From Bacteroidota bacterium (GTDB lineage: Bacteria; Bacteroidota; Bacteroidia; Bacteroidales; F082): a stretch of 64,000 nucleotides of DNA. Numbering within the stretch: the first letter of the stretch is position 1; each line of letters begins with the position of its first letter. Of the stretch, positions 16,477 to 25,189 are shown piece after piece. Under the pieces are notes generated by a model, which ran no database searches, was not told the DNA's origin, and worked only from the letters and a program-made list of their open reading frames with translations. Position numbers and translations under genes: made by a program. The stretch spans positions 620,001 through 684,000 of the forward strand of contig JAHJTC010000004.1 in assembly GCA_018830105.1 (NCBI GenBank). The letters run 5' to 3'.

Positions 16477-18072
16477 TTATTTCTGCATAGGAGCTTTCAC
16501 TTTAAGTTGTTCTATCAATGGTTTATCGCGTTCATAAATATCTTTCCGAAAATTTATGATGCCATTAGTGTCTGTCCAGGCTGTCCAATACAGCAGATGA
16601 ACATTAGGCTGTTCTTTCAACTGAACAGTCTGTGTTTTTTGTGTAGAAACTACTTTGGCGATTTTCTGTCTGTTCCAGTTCTGCGGGTCGTTCAGCAGGT
16701 ATTCGGCAAGCGAAAGTGGTTCATGAACCCTGATACAACCAGAACTCAAAGCCCGTTCGCTCTTGCCGAAAAGTTCCTTCGAGGGTGTATCATGCAGGTA
16801 AACGTGATATTTGTTCGGAAACATGAACTTTACCTCACCGAGTGCGTTGTCCGGCCCCGGTGGCTGTCGGTAAGTGTAGCTTCTGGCAGCCTTACCGTTC
16901 CAATCCACTCCAGATGGGTCGATAATTTTTCCTTCATGGTCAAGTACTGTCAGCTTCTTTTTCTCCAGATACGAGGGATCTTTTCGCACAGCAGGTAATA
17001 TATCTGAATTAAGAATGCCGGGAGGTATCGTCCAGGTGGGATTAAGCACTAAATATTGCATGCGCGCGCTGAATACCGGTGTCCTGCGGTACGACTTGCC
17101 GGTAATCACCTTTCGGGTAAGTACCAGTTCGCCGTTTTTTATCACATCCAATTCAAAGTTAGCGATGTTCACCAAAATATAATATGTGCCAAACTCCCGT
17201 GGTAACCAACGCCAGCGCTCCATATTTGCCTCGATCTGTTCGATGCGTTCCTGAATGGAAACATTGAGCGCACCTATGGTTTGTGGGCCAATATTGCCTT
17301 CGTTTTCAAGCCCGTGCCGCGCTTGGAATTGTTGCACAGCTGCAATCAGCTTGTCATCATAAGCTATGTTTTCATTGGCATTGCTGTCTTTCAGGTCGCC
17401 CAAAATAATTAGTCGCTCAGAAATAGTTGAAAGGCGCTGGTCCTCCATCCCTTTTTTAATCATTGTCCCATTATTTATTGTCGTCCAGTTTGCTGCATTC
17501 AATCTTTGATAAGCTTGCAATGCACCCTTTAAATTTTTATAAACGGCATGATTTGGCAAAGCTGTTTGGATGGCAGCAATCACCTCTCCTGTAGATAATG
17601 CCTGCTGTAAAAGCTCAACCGGATCTCCTTCTCTTCGGGTAACATGCCATTCAGCATCTATTGTTTGAGGATTTACCTTTCCCGACAACAGATGAGAGGT
17701 ATAAAGCAGGAAAGCATCTGTCAACAACAGGTCGTGCTCCGCCTTTGCTAATTCAGTCTTTGGTTGGTTTACTGTAAGCTCCAAAAGCTGCTGCAAATGA
17801 TAATCGGATGGGTTTAACCCTTCTAAATATGCTTGTTGTATGGAGGTAATTAACTGAACAGTGGTGTGCGGATTCCAGGCTGTTTCAAAAGAACGGTTTG
17901 TATAATACTGAGAAAGTGTCTGCATGCAATAGACAGGTTCTCCAAATGCAGTTATAGCCTTAAAATGAGAATTTTCAATTTTCCTTCTGATAAATTCATC
18001 CGATTCTTCCCCTGCCAGTGAAATTGCCGATGTCAGTAGAAAAACAGTTGCAATTAATATTAAATTTCGCAT
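16477..18072 (-). CDS. L,D-transpeptidase (YcbB-type, YkuD fold)
   Basis: A 531-residue periplasmic enzyme with a signal peptide (cleavage near SLAGE). It has the plan of YcbB-like L,D-transpeptidases: an N-terminal scaffold domain, a peptidoglycan-binding domain at about 235-290 (LIAAVQQFQARHGLENEGNI then GPQTIGALN), and a YkuD catalytic domain at about 310-480. The catalytic Cys446 sits in ALSSGCIRVHEP, and the conserved His is in YHVYLHDTPSKELFG. Such enzymes make 3-3 cross-links in peptidoglycan or attach proteins to it. Length is normal for the family. It stands alone on the minus strand, with 193 bp to the fibre cluster, so it is likely a separate unit. Confidence 0.93.
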   Translation of the reverse strand: MRNLILIATVFLLTSAISLAGEESDEFIRRKIENSHFKAITAFGEPVYCMQTLSQYYTNRSFETAWNPHTTVQLITSIQQAYLEGLNPSDYHLQQLLELTVNQPKTELAKAEHDLLLTDAFLLYTSHLLSGKVNPQTIDAEWHVTRREGDPVELLQQALSTGEVIAAIQTALPNHAVYKNLKGALQAYQRLNAANWTTINNGTMIKKGMEDQRLSTISERLIILGDLKDSNANENIAYDDKLIAAVQQFQARHGLENEGNIGPQTIGALNVSIQERIEQIEANMERWRWLPREFGTYYILVNIANFELDVIKNGELVLTRKVITGKSYRRTPVFSARMQYLVLNPTWTIPPGILNSDILPAVRKDPSYLEKKKLTVLDHEGKIIDPSGVDWNGKAARSYTYRQPPGPDNALGEVKFMFPNKYHVYLHDTPSKELFGKSERALSSGCIRVHEPLSLAEYLLNDPQNWNRQKIAKVVSTQKTQTVQLKEQPNVHLLYWTAWTDTNGIINFRKDIYERDKPLIEQLKVKAPMQK

Positions 18073-18195
18073 TATATTTTATTAGTTTTGAGTAATTTAA
18101 ATAATTCTTAAATATACGTATTTTCCGTGATTTAAAAAGTCAAGACTGTTCTTTTTTTGATTGCCAAAAAAATCATTTTAGCAATTCGCTAATTT

Positions 18196-18795
18196 TTACC
18201 TTAACCGCCTTTGTTGACCACTTTCTTCTATTGTTTTCTCCAATCGTGATAGTCTGGTTTTTTCTTGTTTGGCACTCATTATCCAATGCGTTATCGCCTT
18301 TTTATAGGAGGGTGCTTGATTGATAAAAAAATCCCATGCCATTTTGTTTTCCTTAAACTGTTTCTCAAAATTTGCACTAAATACGGTCTCATTTTCGTGC
18401 GAGTAAATTTCGGATTTTTTGACTGTTCTGTAACTAAATGCCTTTAAGCCTGCAGGCTTCATAAGTCCTGCTTTCGTGAGCTCTTCAACTTTTTTAATAT
18501 TGATTGCACTCCAGTTGCTCGATTTTCTGCGTGGCGTAAAACGAATGCTGTAACTCTCCTTGTCGATTGATCTTCTAATGCCATCGATCCAACCAAAACA
18601 AAGTGCCTGATCAACAGATTGCGACCAGTTCATTGAAGGTTTTCCGCTAGCTAGCTTGTAAAACCCAACAATTAGTGCTGTCTCTTTTTCATGATGTTTT
18701 TCCAGCCATTGTCTAAATTCATCTTGCGTTTCAAAAAAGGACACAGCCACATTCGTAGCTTCTGAATCTGTATGCTCTGATCTATTTTTTTTCAT
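18196..18795 (-). CDS. YdeI/OmpD-associated family protein
   Basis: A 199-residue cytosolic protein. The motifs FRQWLEKHHEKETALIVGFY, SVDQALCFGWIDGIRR, IRFTPRRKSSNWSAINIKKV and LMKPAGLKAF are those of the YdeI/OmpD-associated family (bacteriocin-protection-like). A C-terminal YdeI-type helical part follows (FINQAPSYKKAITHWIMSAK with later Glu/Arg helices). The biochemical role of the family is not established. Length matches typical members, so the gene looks intact. Confidence 0.88.
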   Translation of the reverse strand: MKKNRSEHTDSEATNVAVSFFETQDEFRQWLEKHHEKETALIVGFYKLASGKPSMNWSQSVDQALCFGWIDGIRRSIDKESYSIRFTPRRKSSNWSAINIKKVEELTKAGLMKPAGLKAFSYRTVKKSEIYSHENETVFSANFEKQFKENKMAWDFFINQAPSYKKAITHWIMSAKQEKTRLSRLEKTIEESGQQRRLR

Positions 18796-19154
18796 TTCGC
18801 GTAAAGAATTTTTACAGTTTCTGTGCCTGAGGATTCGAAGTTGACCTGACTGCTTTTGTTACTTTCATAAATAAAATCATTGAGGCTTTTGCTTTCAAAT
18901 ATAGAGCAATTCCCGACAATTGCCAAACGCTGATCACAGATCTTGGGATGCTATAAGTGCTGTTATAGCCTGTTATTCCTTCTTTAGTGTGTTGCGAATT
19001 AAAATGGTCATTATTGTTAATGGCAAAAATATCATATCAGATAAAGCCACGCGAAAGGATTACTTTCGGTGAGAAAGTACGCGCAGTGCGGGGGTAGCAG
19101 GGGATCTGGGTTTAGCAGACCGCTCAGTGTTTTATTTATTGTGTGCAGAATTTT
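18796..19154. other. Intergenic stretch without a recognisable gene
   Basis: No open frame with coding character is seen on either strand. The only notable part is a G-rich segment at about 19040-19125 with a small hairpin (ACTTTC / GAAAGT) next to GCGCAGTGCGGGGG, unlike the A/T-rich surroundings. It looks like a worn repeat or gene remnant, but it could not be assigned. Confidence 0.4.
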
Positions 19155-19718
19155 TTATGTCATAGTAACATCAAATCTTTCAATTATTTTCCATTTGCCG
19201 AATACTTTCTTTATTATAATTGTCTCAGAGTAAAAGTCTCCTGGCCATGGGATTATCATAAAGTGAAATATTGCATTTTCTTTTGAGTTATCTAGTAGTA
19301 TTTTACTAATTGAGTATATTTTTTCTCGTTTTTTAGTCTTTTCAAACAATTGGTCAATCTTGTCTTTTGATAAACATTTGAAAACTGGTTTTTTGCCAAT
19401 CACTGTATCATTCTCTAGAAACAATGTATCATTTTTATTCAAGTTTTGCTCATTCCATTCGGCACTATATTCTTGTGCTTCTTCATTATTTTTCCACTCA
19501 GAAATAATTTTTGAAGGAACGGTCAATCCAGTCATATTCTCAAAAGAAACTGAGTCATACTCAAAGTAAGTTTTTGTTTTTAAGTTTTTAATTAAGATTG
19601 TGTCCTGTTGCAAACCAAAAAGGTCGAAGAGTATTTCATTTATTATGTGCTCGTCATTCTGAGCATTCAAATTACTGAATGTCAGCAATAAAATCAATAT
19701 GTTTATCTGTTTACGCAT
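19155..19718 (-). CDS. Hypothetical exported protein
   Basis: About 187 residues from the start at 19718 (MRKQINIL), chosen because it gives a signal peptide (cleavage near LNAQN). An upstream ATG would add 7 residues that spoil it. The mature protein is charged (many Lys, Glu, Asp), with a C-terminal block IFHFMIIPWPGDFYSETIII then KKVFGKWKIIERFDV, which looks like a short beta-sheet. I do not recognise the family. It is probably a periplasmic protein or outer-membrane-associated protein. A/T content is higher than in neighbours. Confidence 0.5.
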   Translation of the reverse strand: MRKQINILILLLTFSNLNAQNDEHIINEILFDLFGLQQDTILIKNLKTKTYFEYDSVSFENMTGLTVPSKIISEWKNNEEAQEYSAEWNEQNLNKNDTLFLENDTVIGKKPVFKCLSKDKIDQLFEKTKKREKIYSISKILLDNSKENAIFHFMIIPWPGDFYSETIIIKKVFGKWKIIERFDVTMT

Positions 19719-19875
19719 GGTCTGTTTAATTTTGCACACAACGTTTTGAAGCTACACGCAGGTGGGGATTTAGAATCATTTCACTTTCAGTTTGGCAATA
19801 TGTTTGTTAATATTCAATTAGTTTAAATTTAGCGCTTTAGGCCACATTACGCTTATACATTATTGCCAGTAGTGT

Positions 19876-20883
19876 TTATTTTTGTCCAAACGCAATTACA
19901 TAAAATAATTCGTTCAGATTAATTTCTATTTCATTATTTGCTTTCCATTTTTCAAATCCATCAAAGTCGAATTCGTGATTTTCTGGCACAATCATTACCA
20001 TAGAAAACTCTTTCATTATGAACTCGTCCAAATACCCAGAGTCAATCAATGAATTTATTTGCTTAAGGTAATTTTGAGTGAATTCAGATTTTTTATAGTC
20101 ATATTTTTTGTCAAATGCGATAAACTCATTAAAAGACGCTAGTTGCATTTCGAGATAATGTCCTGGAAATCCAGAAGCTCTTTCTCTTTCAGGCACATTG
20201 TCCATTACCCACTCCAGTTTTTTAAATGCACTCCCCATCGCAGAACCTAAAAGAATTGAATCTTGAAAAGCAACCTTTGAATAGTAAATACTAGCTTTCG
20301 GATTCAATTTATTTTGCTCTGTCAATTGAGAAGGGTCAATTGTTTCAAGCACTTTTTTTTCCAATCTTGAAATTTGTATGGAATCTTTTTCATTAGTTGT
20401 CAATCTAAGTTTTAAAAACCAAGTTCCGCACTCGTAAACTGACAAATTTGAGTTTTCCTGGTTTTTAGATTTAAAATCTGCCTTAAATCCGTTACCGTCA
20501 TATTTTTTTCCGCTGAATTTTACAGGATATTGAGTTACCCCTAATCCATTGTCGGTCAAATTTGCTACCGATTGCATTGACGTCAGATACTCCGTTCTTA
20601 GTCGGTCTTCTGTTCCATCTCCGGCAGGATAGATATAAATGTTTAATTTACCTGTCGGTTCGGTTTTTTTCTCGTAGGTAACTCCAATGTTTTGCTTTTT
20701 CTTGTCAAAAGCATAAACTTCGGTTAGCTCAAAATCGTTTTCCAAAGTTTGCGGAAATTTCGTTTCTGAAGATTTATGCTCAAAACCATTTTTAAATTTG
20801 ATTTTTTTCGGATTCATCAATTCTTGTGCTTGACAAGTCAGTCCGATTAAGATGATAAAAATTGTAATTGTTGTTCGTTTCAT
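19876..20883 (-). CDS. Hypothetical exported protein
   Basis: 335 residues from the start at 20883 (MKRTTITIF), which gives a signal peptide ending at CQAQE. The frame stays open 10 codons further up, but that extension has no signal character. The mature protein is a mix of charged helices and strands, with no repeat and no recognised catalytic motif. The family is unknown to me. A promoter-like element lies at 20989-21017, about 105 bp upstream, giving a simple single-gene transcription unit. Confidence 0.5.
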   Translation of the reverse strand: MKRTTITIFIILIGLTCQAQELMNPKKIKFKNGFEHKSSETKFPQTLENDFELTEVYAFDKKKQNIGVTYEKKTEPTGKLNIYIYPAGDGTEDRLRTEYLTSMQSVANLTDNGLGVTQYPVKFSGKKYDGNGFKADFKSKNQENSNLSVYECGTWFLKLRLTTNEKDSIQISRLEKKVLETIDPSQLTEQNKLNPKASIYYSKVAFQDSILLGSAMGSAFKKLEWVMDNVPERERASGFPGHYLEMQLASFNEFIAFDKKYDYKKSEFTQNYLKQINSLIDSGYLDEFIMKEFSMVMIVPENHEFDFDGFEKWKANNEIEINLNELFYVIAFGQK

Positions 20884-20988
20884 CGTTCTGTTTACATTAC
20901 TGGTAACAAGCAAATACCCGCACTATTGCGTCTATTTTCATCTTGGATGTATGTCCGGTTTTCATGGTTTTGTAATCCTTTCAAGGCA

Positions 20989-21017
20989 TAAAGATAAAAA
21001 ATAAATTGCCCCCCAAA
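20989..21017 (-). promoter_or_regulatory. Promoter candidate for the gene at 19876-20883
   Basis: On the minus strand this reads TTTG, 17 bases, TATCTTTA, a near match to the Bacteroidota promoter (TTTG, spacer, TAnnTTTG). The same spacing and box occur at 23683-23711 and, with TACCTTTA, at 25162-25189, each about 90-140 bp upstream of a minus-strand gene. Confidence 0.5.
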
Positions 21018-21049
21018 CCAACATAAAGCGGCAAAAAGCATTTAGTGCT

Positions 21050-22423
21050 TTAGATGTCGCAGTTGAAAAAGAGTTCATTATCGGTTCTCATTTTTAGCTT
21101 TCCGGTCCAAAAAACTTTTTTTCCTTCTACATCCACTTCAATCCAGTTATTTTTAATCGAAATCGCGGCTTCGGGAGCAAAAAGAATGACTTTCTTAACA
21201 AACCAAATCTCCTTATCTATTATTGTAACTACCTCATTATGTGTTATAAAAATTTCGTTATCCCGGCTACCTGATAATTTTAAGAAAGTTTTATGCAAAA
21301 TGGTGCTATCATTTAGTGATTCAGCATGCATGGGATCAAATCCTTTGAATTGGGGATTTTGATCAAAGCTGAGGGTAATCTTTATGCCGGCTTGGCTTAT
21401 AAAATTGTGAAAAGAATGCTGGTGTCCCATAAGTTCCCGGTTTGTGTGAAACTTACTGAGCTGAACATAAACCGAATCCATAGCTAAGTCAAGCTTTTGT
21501 GGAGCGAATTTGTCAATAAAAAAATCATACAACGACAAATCCTGTGAATAATACGCAGCTTGCCAATTACTAAAATGCTTATCAAGCAGATAGCAGAGCG
21601 CCATTCCTGCTGCAAGATGTCTGTGTCTTAAACTTTTTCGGCCATAGTAGGGAGTGGTTAAGGCGCCAAAGAAGTGTTTCTCAATATAATTCGCTTTTAA
21701 CAGTTCACTCATGGACGAATACTGCTCATAAAACTTGTATTCGCAATAGAAAGCCGGACCTTCCATATTTTCGACTGTCTCTTCGTACTTCATAAAATCT
21801 CCAATTTGCTGTTCCCTTGCTAATCTGCAACTATAAAACTGATTCAGCAGCTTCCGGAAACTACTGCTGTCACCTTCAAAACACAATTTGTAAAGCGTTT
21901 CTTGTTCAAATAGTTTTAAACCATCGTTTAAATAATTTTCGGGATAAACCAACAAAACAGCGGGGTTATCAAATTGGATTTGTGTAACAAAATTGCGTTG
22001 ATAAACATGATGTAACTCATGGAAAAGTTCAGCATAAACCTCCTCTTGGCCTGAATAATGAGCTAGTCCATAATCGACAATAGCTGTTAATGTGCCATTA
22101 ATTTCTACCTGGGTTGCTCCAAAAAGTTGTAATTCCTGTTGTTCACCAAGATACAAGCTATCCGATACTTTTATAAAACTTTCGGGAGGCGATGGATGGT
22201 TATAGAGCAGTGCGGGACCGTTTACCCTAAACAGACAAATAGGGGCAAGTTTCATTCCTGTCCATATTTCACTTTTTACTTTTTCTGCTTTTTTATAAAA
22301 ATCATCAATTGAGGTCAAATAGATGCTGTCAATTGGCAGCAGTTGTTCTTGTCCTTGAATTAAGGAAGTGTTGAACCAAACTGCCAGGAGAAGTGCCAAG
22401 ATTCTAATTTTCATCTTCATCAT
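21050..22423 (-). CDS. Exported HExxH metallopeptidase-like protein
   Basis: 457 residues from the start at 22423 (MMKMKIRI), which overlaps the stop of the CPBP gene in an ATGA arrangement and gives a signal peptide ending near LIQGQ. The frame is open further upstream, but that part overlaps the CPBP gene and has no signal sequence. The motif HELHH (His135-His139) within YAELFHELHHVYQRN is a zinc-protease HExxH motif. A downstream Glu-rich block (YEETVENMEGPAF) could supply the third ligand, as in gluzincin-like enzymes. The peptidase family was not identified, and the substrate is unknown. Translational coupling to an intramembrane protease suggests a joint role. Confidence 0.6.
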   Translation of the reverse strand: MMKMKIRILALLLAVWFNTSLIQGQEQLLPIDSIYLTSIDDFYKKAEKVKSEIWTGMKLAPICLFRVNGPALLYNHPSPPESFIKVSDSLYLGEQQELQLFGATQVEINGTLTAIVDYGLAHYSGQEEVYAELFHELHHVYQRNFVTQIQFDNPAVLLVYPENYLNDGLKLFEQETLYKLCFEGDSSSFRKLLNQFYSCRLAREQQIGDFMKYEETVENMEGPAFYCEYKFYEQYSSMSELLKANYIEKHFFGALTTPYYGRKSLRHRHLAAGMALCYLLDKHFSNWQAAYYSQDLSLYDFFIDKFAPQKLDLAMDSVYVQLSKFHTNRELMGHQHSFHNFISQAGIKITLSFDQNPQFKGFDPMHAESLNDSTILHKTFLKLSGSRDNEIFITHNEVVTIIDKEIWFVKKVILFAPEAAISIKNNWIEVDVEGKKVFWTGKLKMRTDNELFFNCDI

Positions 22424-23142
22424 ATCAATCCAAAGCTTATTGCGATAAAAGTTGGTCCATTTAACCCTCCGTGCATGATCACGCCAACCCACGAATTTTT
22501 TGTTCTTTGAACAAGGTAAGATTGTATAAACATCAATGGAATCAGCGTAAGCAGCAGCTGCCATCCAAAAGCAACATGAAATAATCCCCAACCAAATCCG
22601 TGAATTATCCAGGTATATTTCCCAAACGCCACCTCTTGTCGCGGAAGCATTACGCCTCGCCATAAAAACTCTTCTCCGAAAATGTTTAAAATCCAATAAG
22701 GAAACCAAACCAAAAGCAACCAATAACGACCTTTCGTCAATGGCTCGAACGACATAAATGCCGGAGAATGGTCGAATTCACCAACCAAGAATTCCAGACC
22801 TAACATGATTAATCCGCTGAGTAATCCAGCTGAAATCAATCCGGCAATGCTCCATAACACATCGCGTTTTGTAATTTTTCTAAACCTCAATCGGTTAATC
22901 CAGGTGTGTTTCGTAAGCCGGTAACCCTCCCCTTTTAGTAGCAATACTCCCGTAATTATTAAGGGCAGAAAAACACCCAATCCCCCGACAATAAACCAAA
23001 ATAGTATCGTTTCCTGACTCGTTAGCCTGCTCAGATAGGGTATGAGGTACTTCGTGAGGAAAAACATTAACAAGGCAGCAGGAATATAAATCGCAAAAGA
23101 ACCAATAAAGCCTAGTTTTTTGATTTTTGGAACTGTTTCCAT
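22420..23142 (-). CDS. CPBP-family intramembrane metalloprotease
   Basis: A 240-residue polytopic membrane protein with about six to seven hydrophobic segments. The CPBP (Abi/Rce1-like) signature is present: EEFLWRG (Glu157, Glu158, Arg162) and a later HGFGWGLFHVAFGW with the catalytic His residues. Family members cleave prenylated or other membrane peptides, and in bacteria often act in bacteriocin immunity or maturation. The stop codon overlaps the start of the HExxH protein gene (ATGA), so the two are one operon. The gene itself starts 47 bp from the truncated cheB. Confidence 0.88.
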   Translation of the reverse strand: METVPKIKKLGFIGSFAIYIPAALLMFFLTKYLIPYLSRLTSQETILFWFIVGGLGVFLPLIITGVLLLKGEGYRLTKHTWINRLRFRKITKRDVLWSIAGLISAGLLSGLIMLGLEFLVGEFDHSPAFMSFEPLTKGRYWLLLVWFPYWILNIFGEEFLWRGVMLPRQEVAFGKYTWIIHGFGWGLFHVAFGWQLLLTLIPLMFIQSYLVQRTKNSWVGVIMHGGLNGPTFIAISFGLI

Positions 23143-23189
23143 AGTTGCTTTTTTTAAGTGTTACTCTTATAGTCTGGGTTTTATATCAT

Positions 23190-23543
23190 TTAGCTCAATG
23201 TAGCAAGTACAGGCCATCTCACTGGTTTTTCCGAAAGCCGGAACCAGCGAAACTCATCATTAAGAACATGCAAATCGCGCTGTTCCGGAATGATAAACAC
23301 ATGGTTGGGCCTAATGACCAGTCCTTCGGTGATCAATTCAACCGGCATCTTTGTATGGTGTGGGAGAATTTCGTGGAGCAGGGTGGCTACAGTTCTCAAA
23401 TGATTAACGATGACGATAGCAACACCCATATCTGCCGGCAGATTTTGCAGTAAACGGGTATAGGCATCGAGGCCACCAGCCGACCCGCCCACGAAAACGA
23501 CAGGAAAGTCTTTTGCGGCAACTTTATTTTTCATAGCTTTCAT
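23190..23543 (-). pseudogene. C-terminally truncated CheB methylesterase domain
   Basis: A 117-codon frame that matches only the first half of a CheB-type methylesterase domain: FPVVFVGGSAGGLDAYTRLL (nucleophile Ser in GGSAGG), IVIVNHLRT (catalytic His), and the loop VIRPNHVFIIPEQRDLHVLN. The full domain is about 180-190 residues, and the third catalytic residue (Asp, in the distal half) is missing. The frame ends in unrelated sequence before the CPBP gene. In Bacteroidota this domain usually heads a CheB-CheR-PAS fusion. What remains is most likely a deletion remnant. A promoter-like element remains upstream. Confidence 0.75.
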
Positions 23544-23854
23544 AATTATTCACTCCATAATTGGTAAATCCCAACAAAGCCAAATTTTGCCGGGAGGGAT
23601 ATTGCGTTTTTTCAAGGTTCATAACTGGTAATTTCACTTTACAATTATGCCCTATCTTCCTAATTTAGGATTTTTAAAAGCATAAAGATAAAGAATAAAT
23701 TACCATCCAAAACATAAAAACCTTGACAAATAAATAGCGCTTTTTTGTCGCAGCAACGGAATAGAATCACATAATTTATTGAAGTCCTCGCCGGCTTTCC
23801 GAAAGACTGGATATGCAGTGGTGATTGCTCAAGGTGCTATTTTTATTCGCACAA
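23544..23854. other. Intergenic stretch, promoter only
   Basis: Apart from the promoter candidate at 23683-23711, nothing is recognised here. The sequence is A/T-rich and no frame has coding character. Confidence 0.5.
23683..23711 (-). promoter_or_regulatory. Promoter candidate for the cheB remnant/CPBP unit
   Basis: Minus strand: TTTTG, 17 bases, TATCTTTA. Same architecture as the elements at 20989-21017 and 25162-25189. It would now drive the remnant and possibly the CPBP/HExxH pair behind it. Confidence 0.5.
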
Positions 23855-25063
23855 TTAGTTCTGTTTAATAAATTCAATAGCTGAGTCAATCCCATTAAAA
23901 CTGTCCTCTGAGTAATTCTCAATAAAATAATCAGGATATAACGCACTTATTGTATCATCACTATATGCTGCAACATATTTTGTTGAATAATGAACTACTA
24001 AACCGGAGTTGGGCAGCGTAAACGATAAAACATCGCCATAATGATTTGGTTTGCCACCTGTTGGTTCTCCAACCAGAATGGCATTTAGGTTTTCTTTTGA
24101 AGAAATTGCAGCCAATAATCCCGACGAAAATGTGGAAGCTCCCATACAACAATAAATTATTCCATCCAACTCATCACATTCTGATAGCTTCTCAATTAAA
24201 GGGGTAATAACCGAGGACGAACCTCCAACATTTAAACGAATATCTATAATAAATTTGTCAACAGTAAGATGCTCCAGCTCATAAAATAATACATCTATCA
24301 AACTGTTAAACGAATACGAATCCATATTGTAGCATAAATTATACTGGAGGTAAACAATGTTACTGTCTAATATCTCGTACCAATAGTTCAAATCATTGTT
24401 TTTTCTATACAATGGAAAGTTGTTTATGTCATAAGCACTATAAAAGGAGGTTATTTCATCCATCGCGTTACCTCCCACAGTGAATTCCATTCCATTTTCG
24501 AGATGAATAGTATATTTTGTTGCAGCTGAGATGCCCATTCCGTTTAATACCTGATACATTCTGAGCAGATAACTGGTGAAAGCTTTAACATGATATTCAT
24601 TTTCATGAGGAACAATCGTCTTAAACTTTTGTCGAATTGTATCGATAGGTGTGTTGTTAATAGCCACAACTTTTTGTTGTAAATAACTTTTTCCAGATTC
24701 AATAATGTCGGTGATATATATACCATCGTTGAACACTTCAAATTTTACCGGGGATTTTGTGAAAAAGTCAAGGTTATCACTATTGAGTATTCCGGTGTGA
24801 GAGTCACCTAAATGCGAGAAGATTTTCATTAACTCAACTAAGATTTGATTCTCTGTTAAATGGGGAACTTTACTTTTCAACTCATCAATTTCCCGGTTAA
24901 ATACTTCTTCTGTTATTTTGAAAAATAAATTGGGATGTTTTTGAGGAAGCTCTTGCTGGATGTAATCAATATCTTCAATCCAGTCTTGATTGTTTAAGAT
25001 CTCATCGTCTTTGTTACATCCCAAAAGCACGACTGCGAGAATAACAAAAATTAGTCTTTTCAT
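23855..25063 (-). CDS. S41-family peptidase lipoprotein
   Basis: A 402-residue lipoprotein. The signal ends in the lipobox VLLGC (Cys16). The mature part has an N-terminal helical region (about 25-95), a central part resembling a degenerate PDZ (about 100-160; GIYITDIIESGKSYLQQKVV) and a C-terminal S41 (C-terminal-processing/tricorn-like) core. The core shows KFIIDIRLNVGGSSSVITPL and the nucleophile region MGASTFSSGLLAA (Ser313 or Ser314), followed by ILVGEPTGGKPNHYG. These are the usual landmarks of the family. It should cleave peptides in the periplasm or at the cell surface. Single-gene unit with its own promoter-like element at 25162-25189. Confidence 0.88.
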   Translation of the reverse strand: MKRLIFVILAVVLLGCNKDDEILNNQDWIEDIDYIQQELPQKHPNLFFKITEEVFNREIDELKSKVPHLTENQILVELMKIFSHLGDSHTGILNSDNLDFFTKSPVKFEVFNDGIYITDIIESGKSYLQQKVVAINNTPIDTIRQKFKTIVPHENEYHVKAFTSYLLRMYQVLNGMGISAATKYTIHLENGMEFTVGGNAMDEITSFYSAYDINNFPLYRKNNDLNYWYEILDSNIVYLQYNLCYNMDSYSFNSLIDVLFYELEHLTVDKFIIDIRLNVGGSSSVITPLIEKLSECDELDGIIYCCMGASTFSSGLLAAISSKENLNAILVGEPTGGKPNHYGDVLSFTLPNSGLVVHYSTKYVAAYSDDTISALYPDYFIENYSEDSFNGIDSAIEFIKQN

Positions 25064-25161
25064 ATTTGTTGATTGGCTTTAATGCGTATGGTTATCCAAT
25101 TCTGTTCCTATTTTCAACTGCATCTAATCTCCATCTCCCTGCTTTTAACGCTATCAAGGCA

Positions 25162-25189
25162 TAAAGGTAAAAAATAATAGACCATACAA
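25162..25189 (-). promoter_or_regulatory. Promoter candidate for the S41 peptidase gene
   Basis: Minus strand: TTG, 17 bases, TACCTTTA, about 98 bp upstream of the start at 25063. It matches the two similar elements further left in spacing and box. Confidence 0.45.

Noticed and set aside
22424..22723. N-terminal extension of the HExxH protein
   Set aside because: The extra 100 codons overlap the CPBP gene in another frame and lack a signal peptide; the ATGA start at 22423 gives a clean one.
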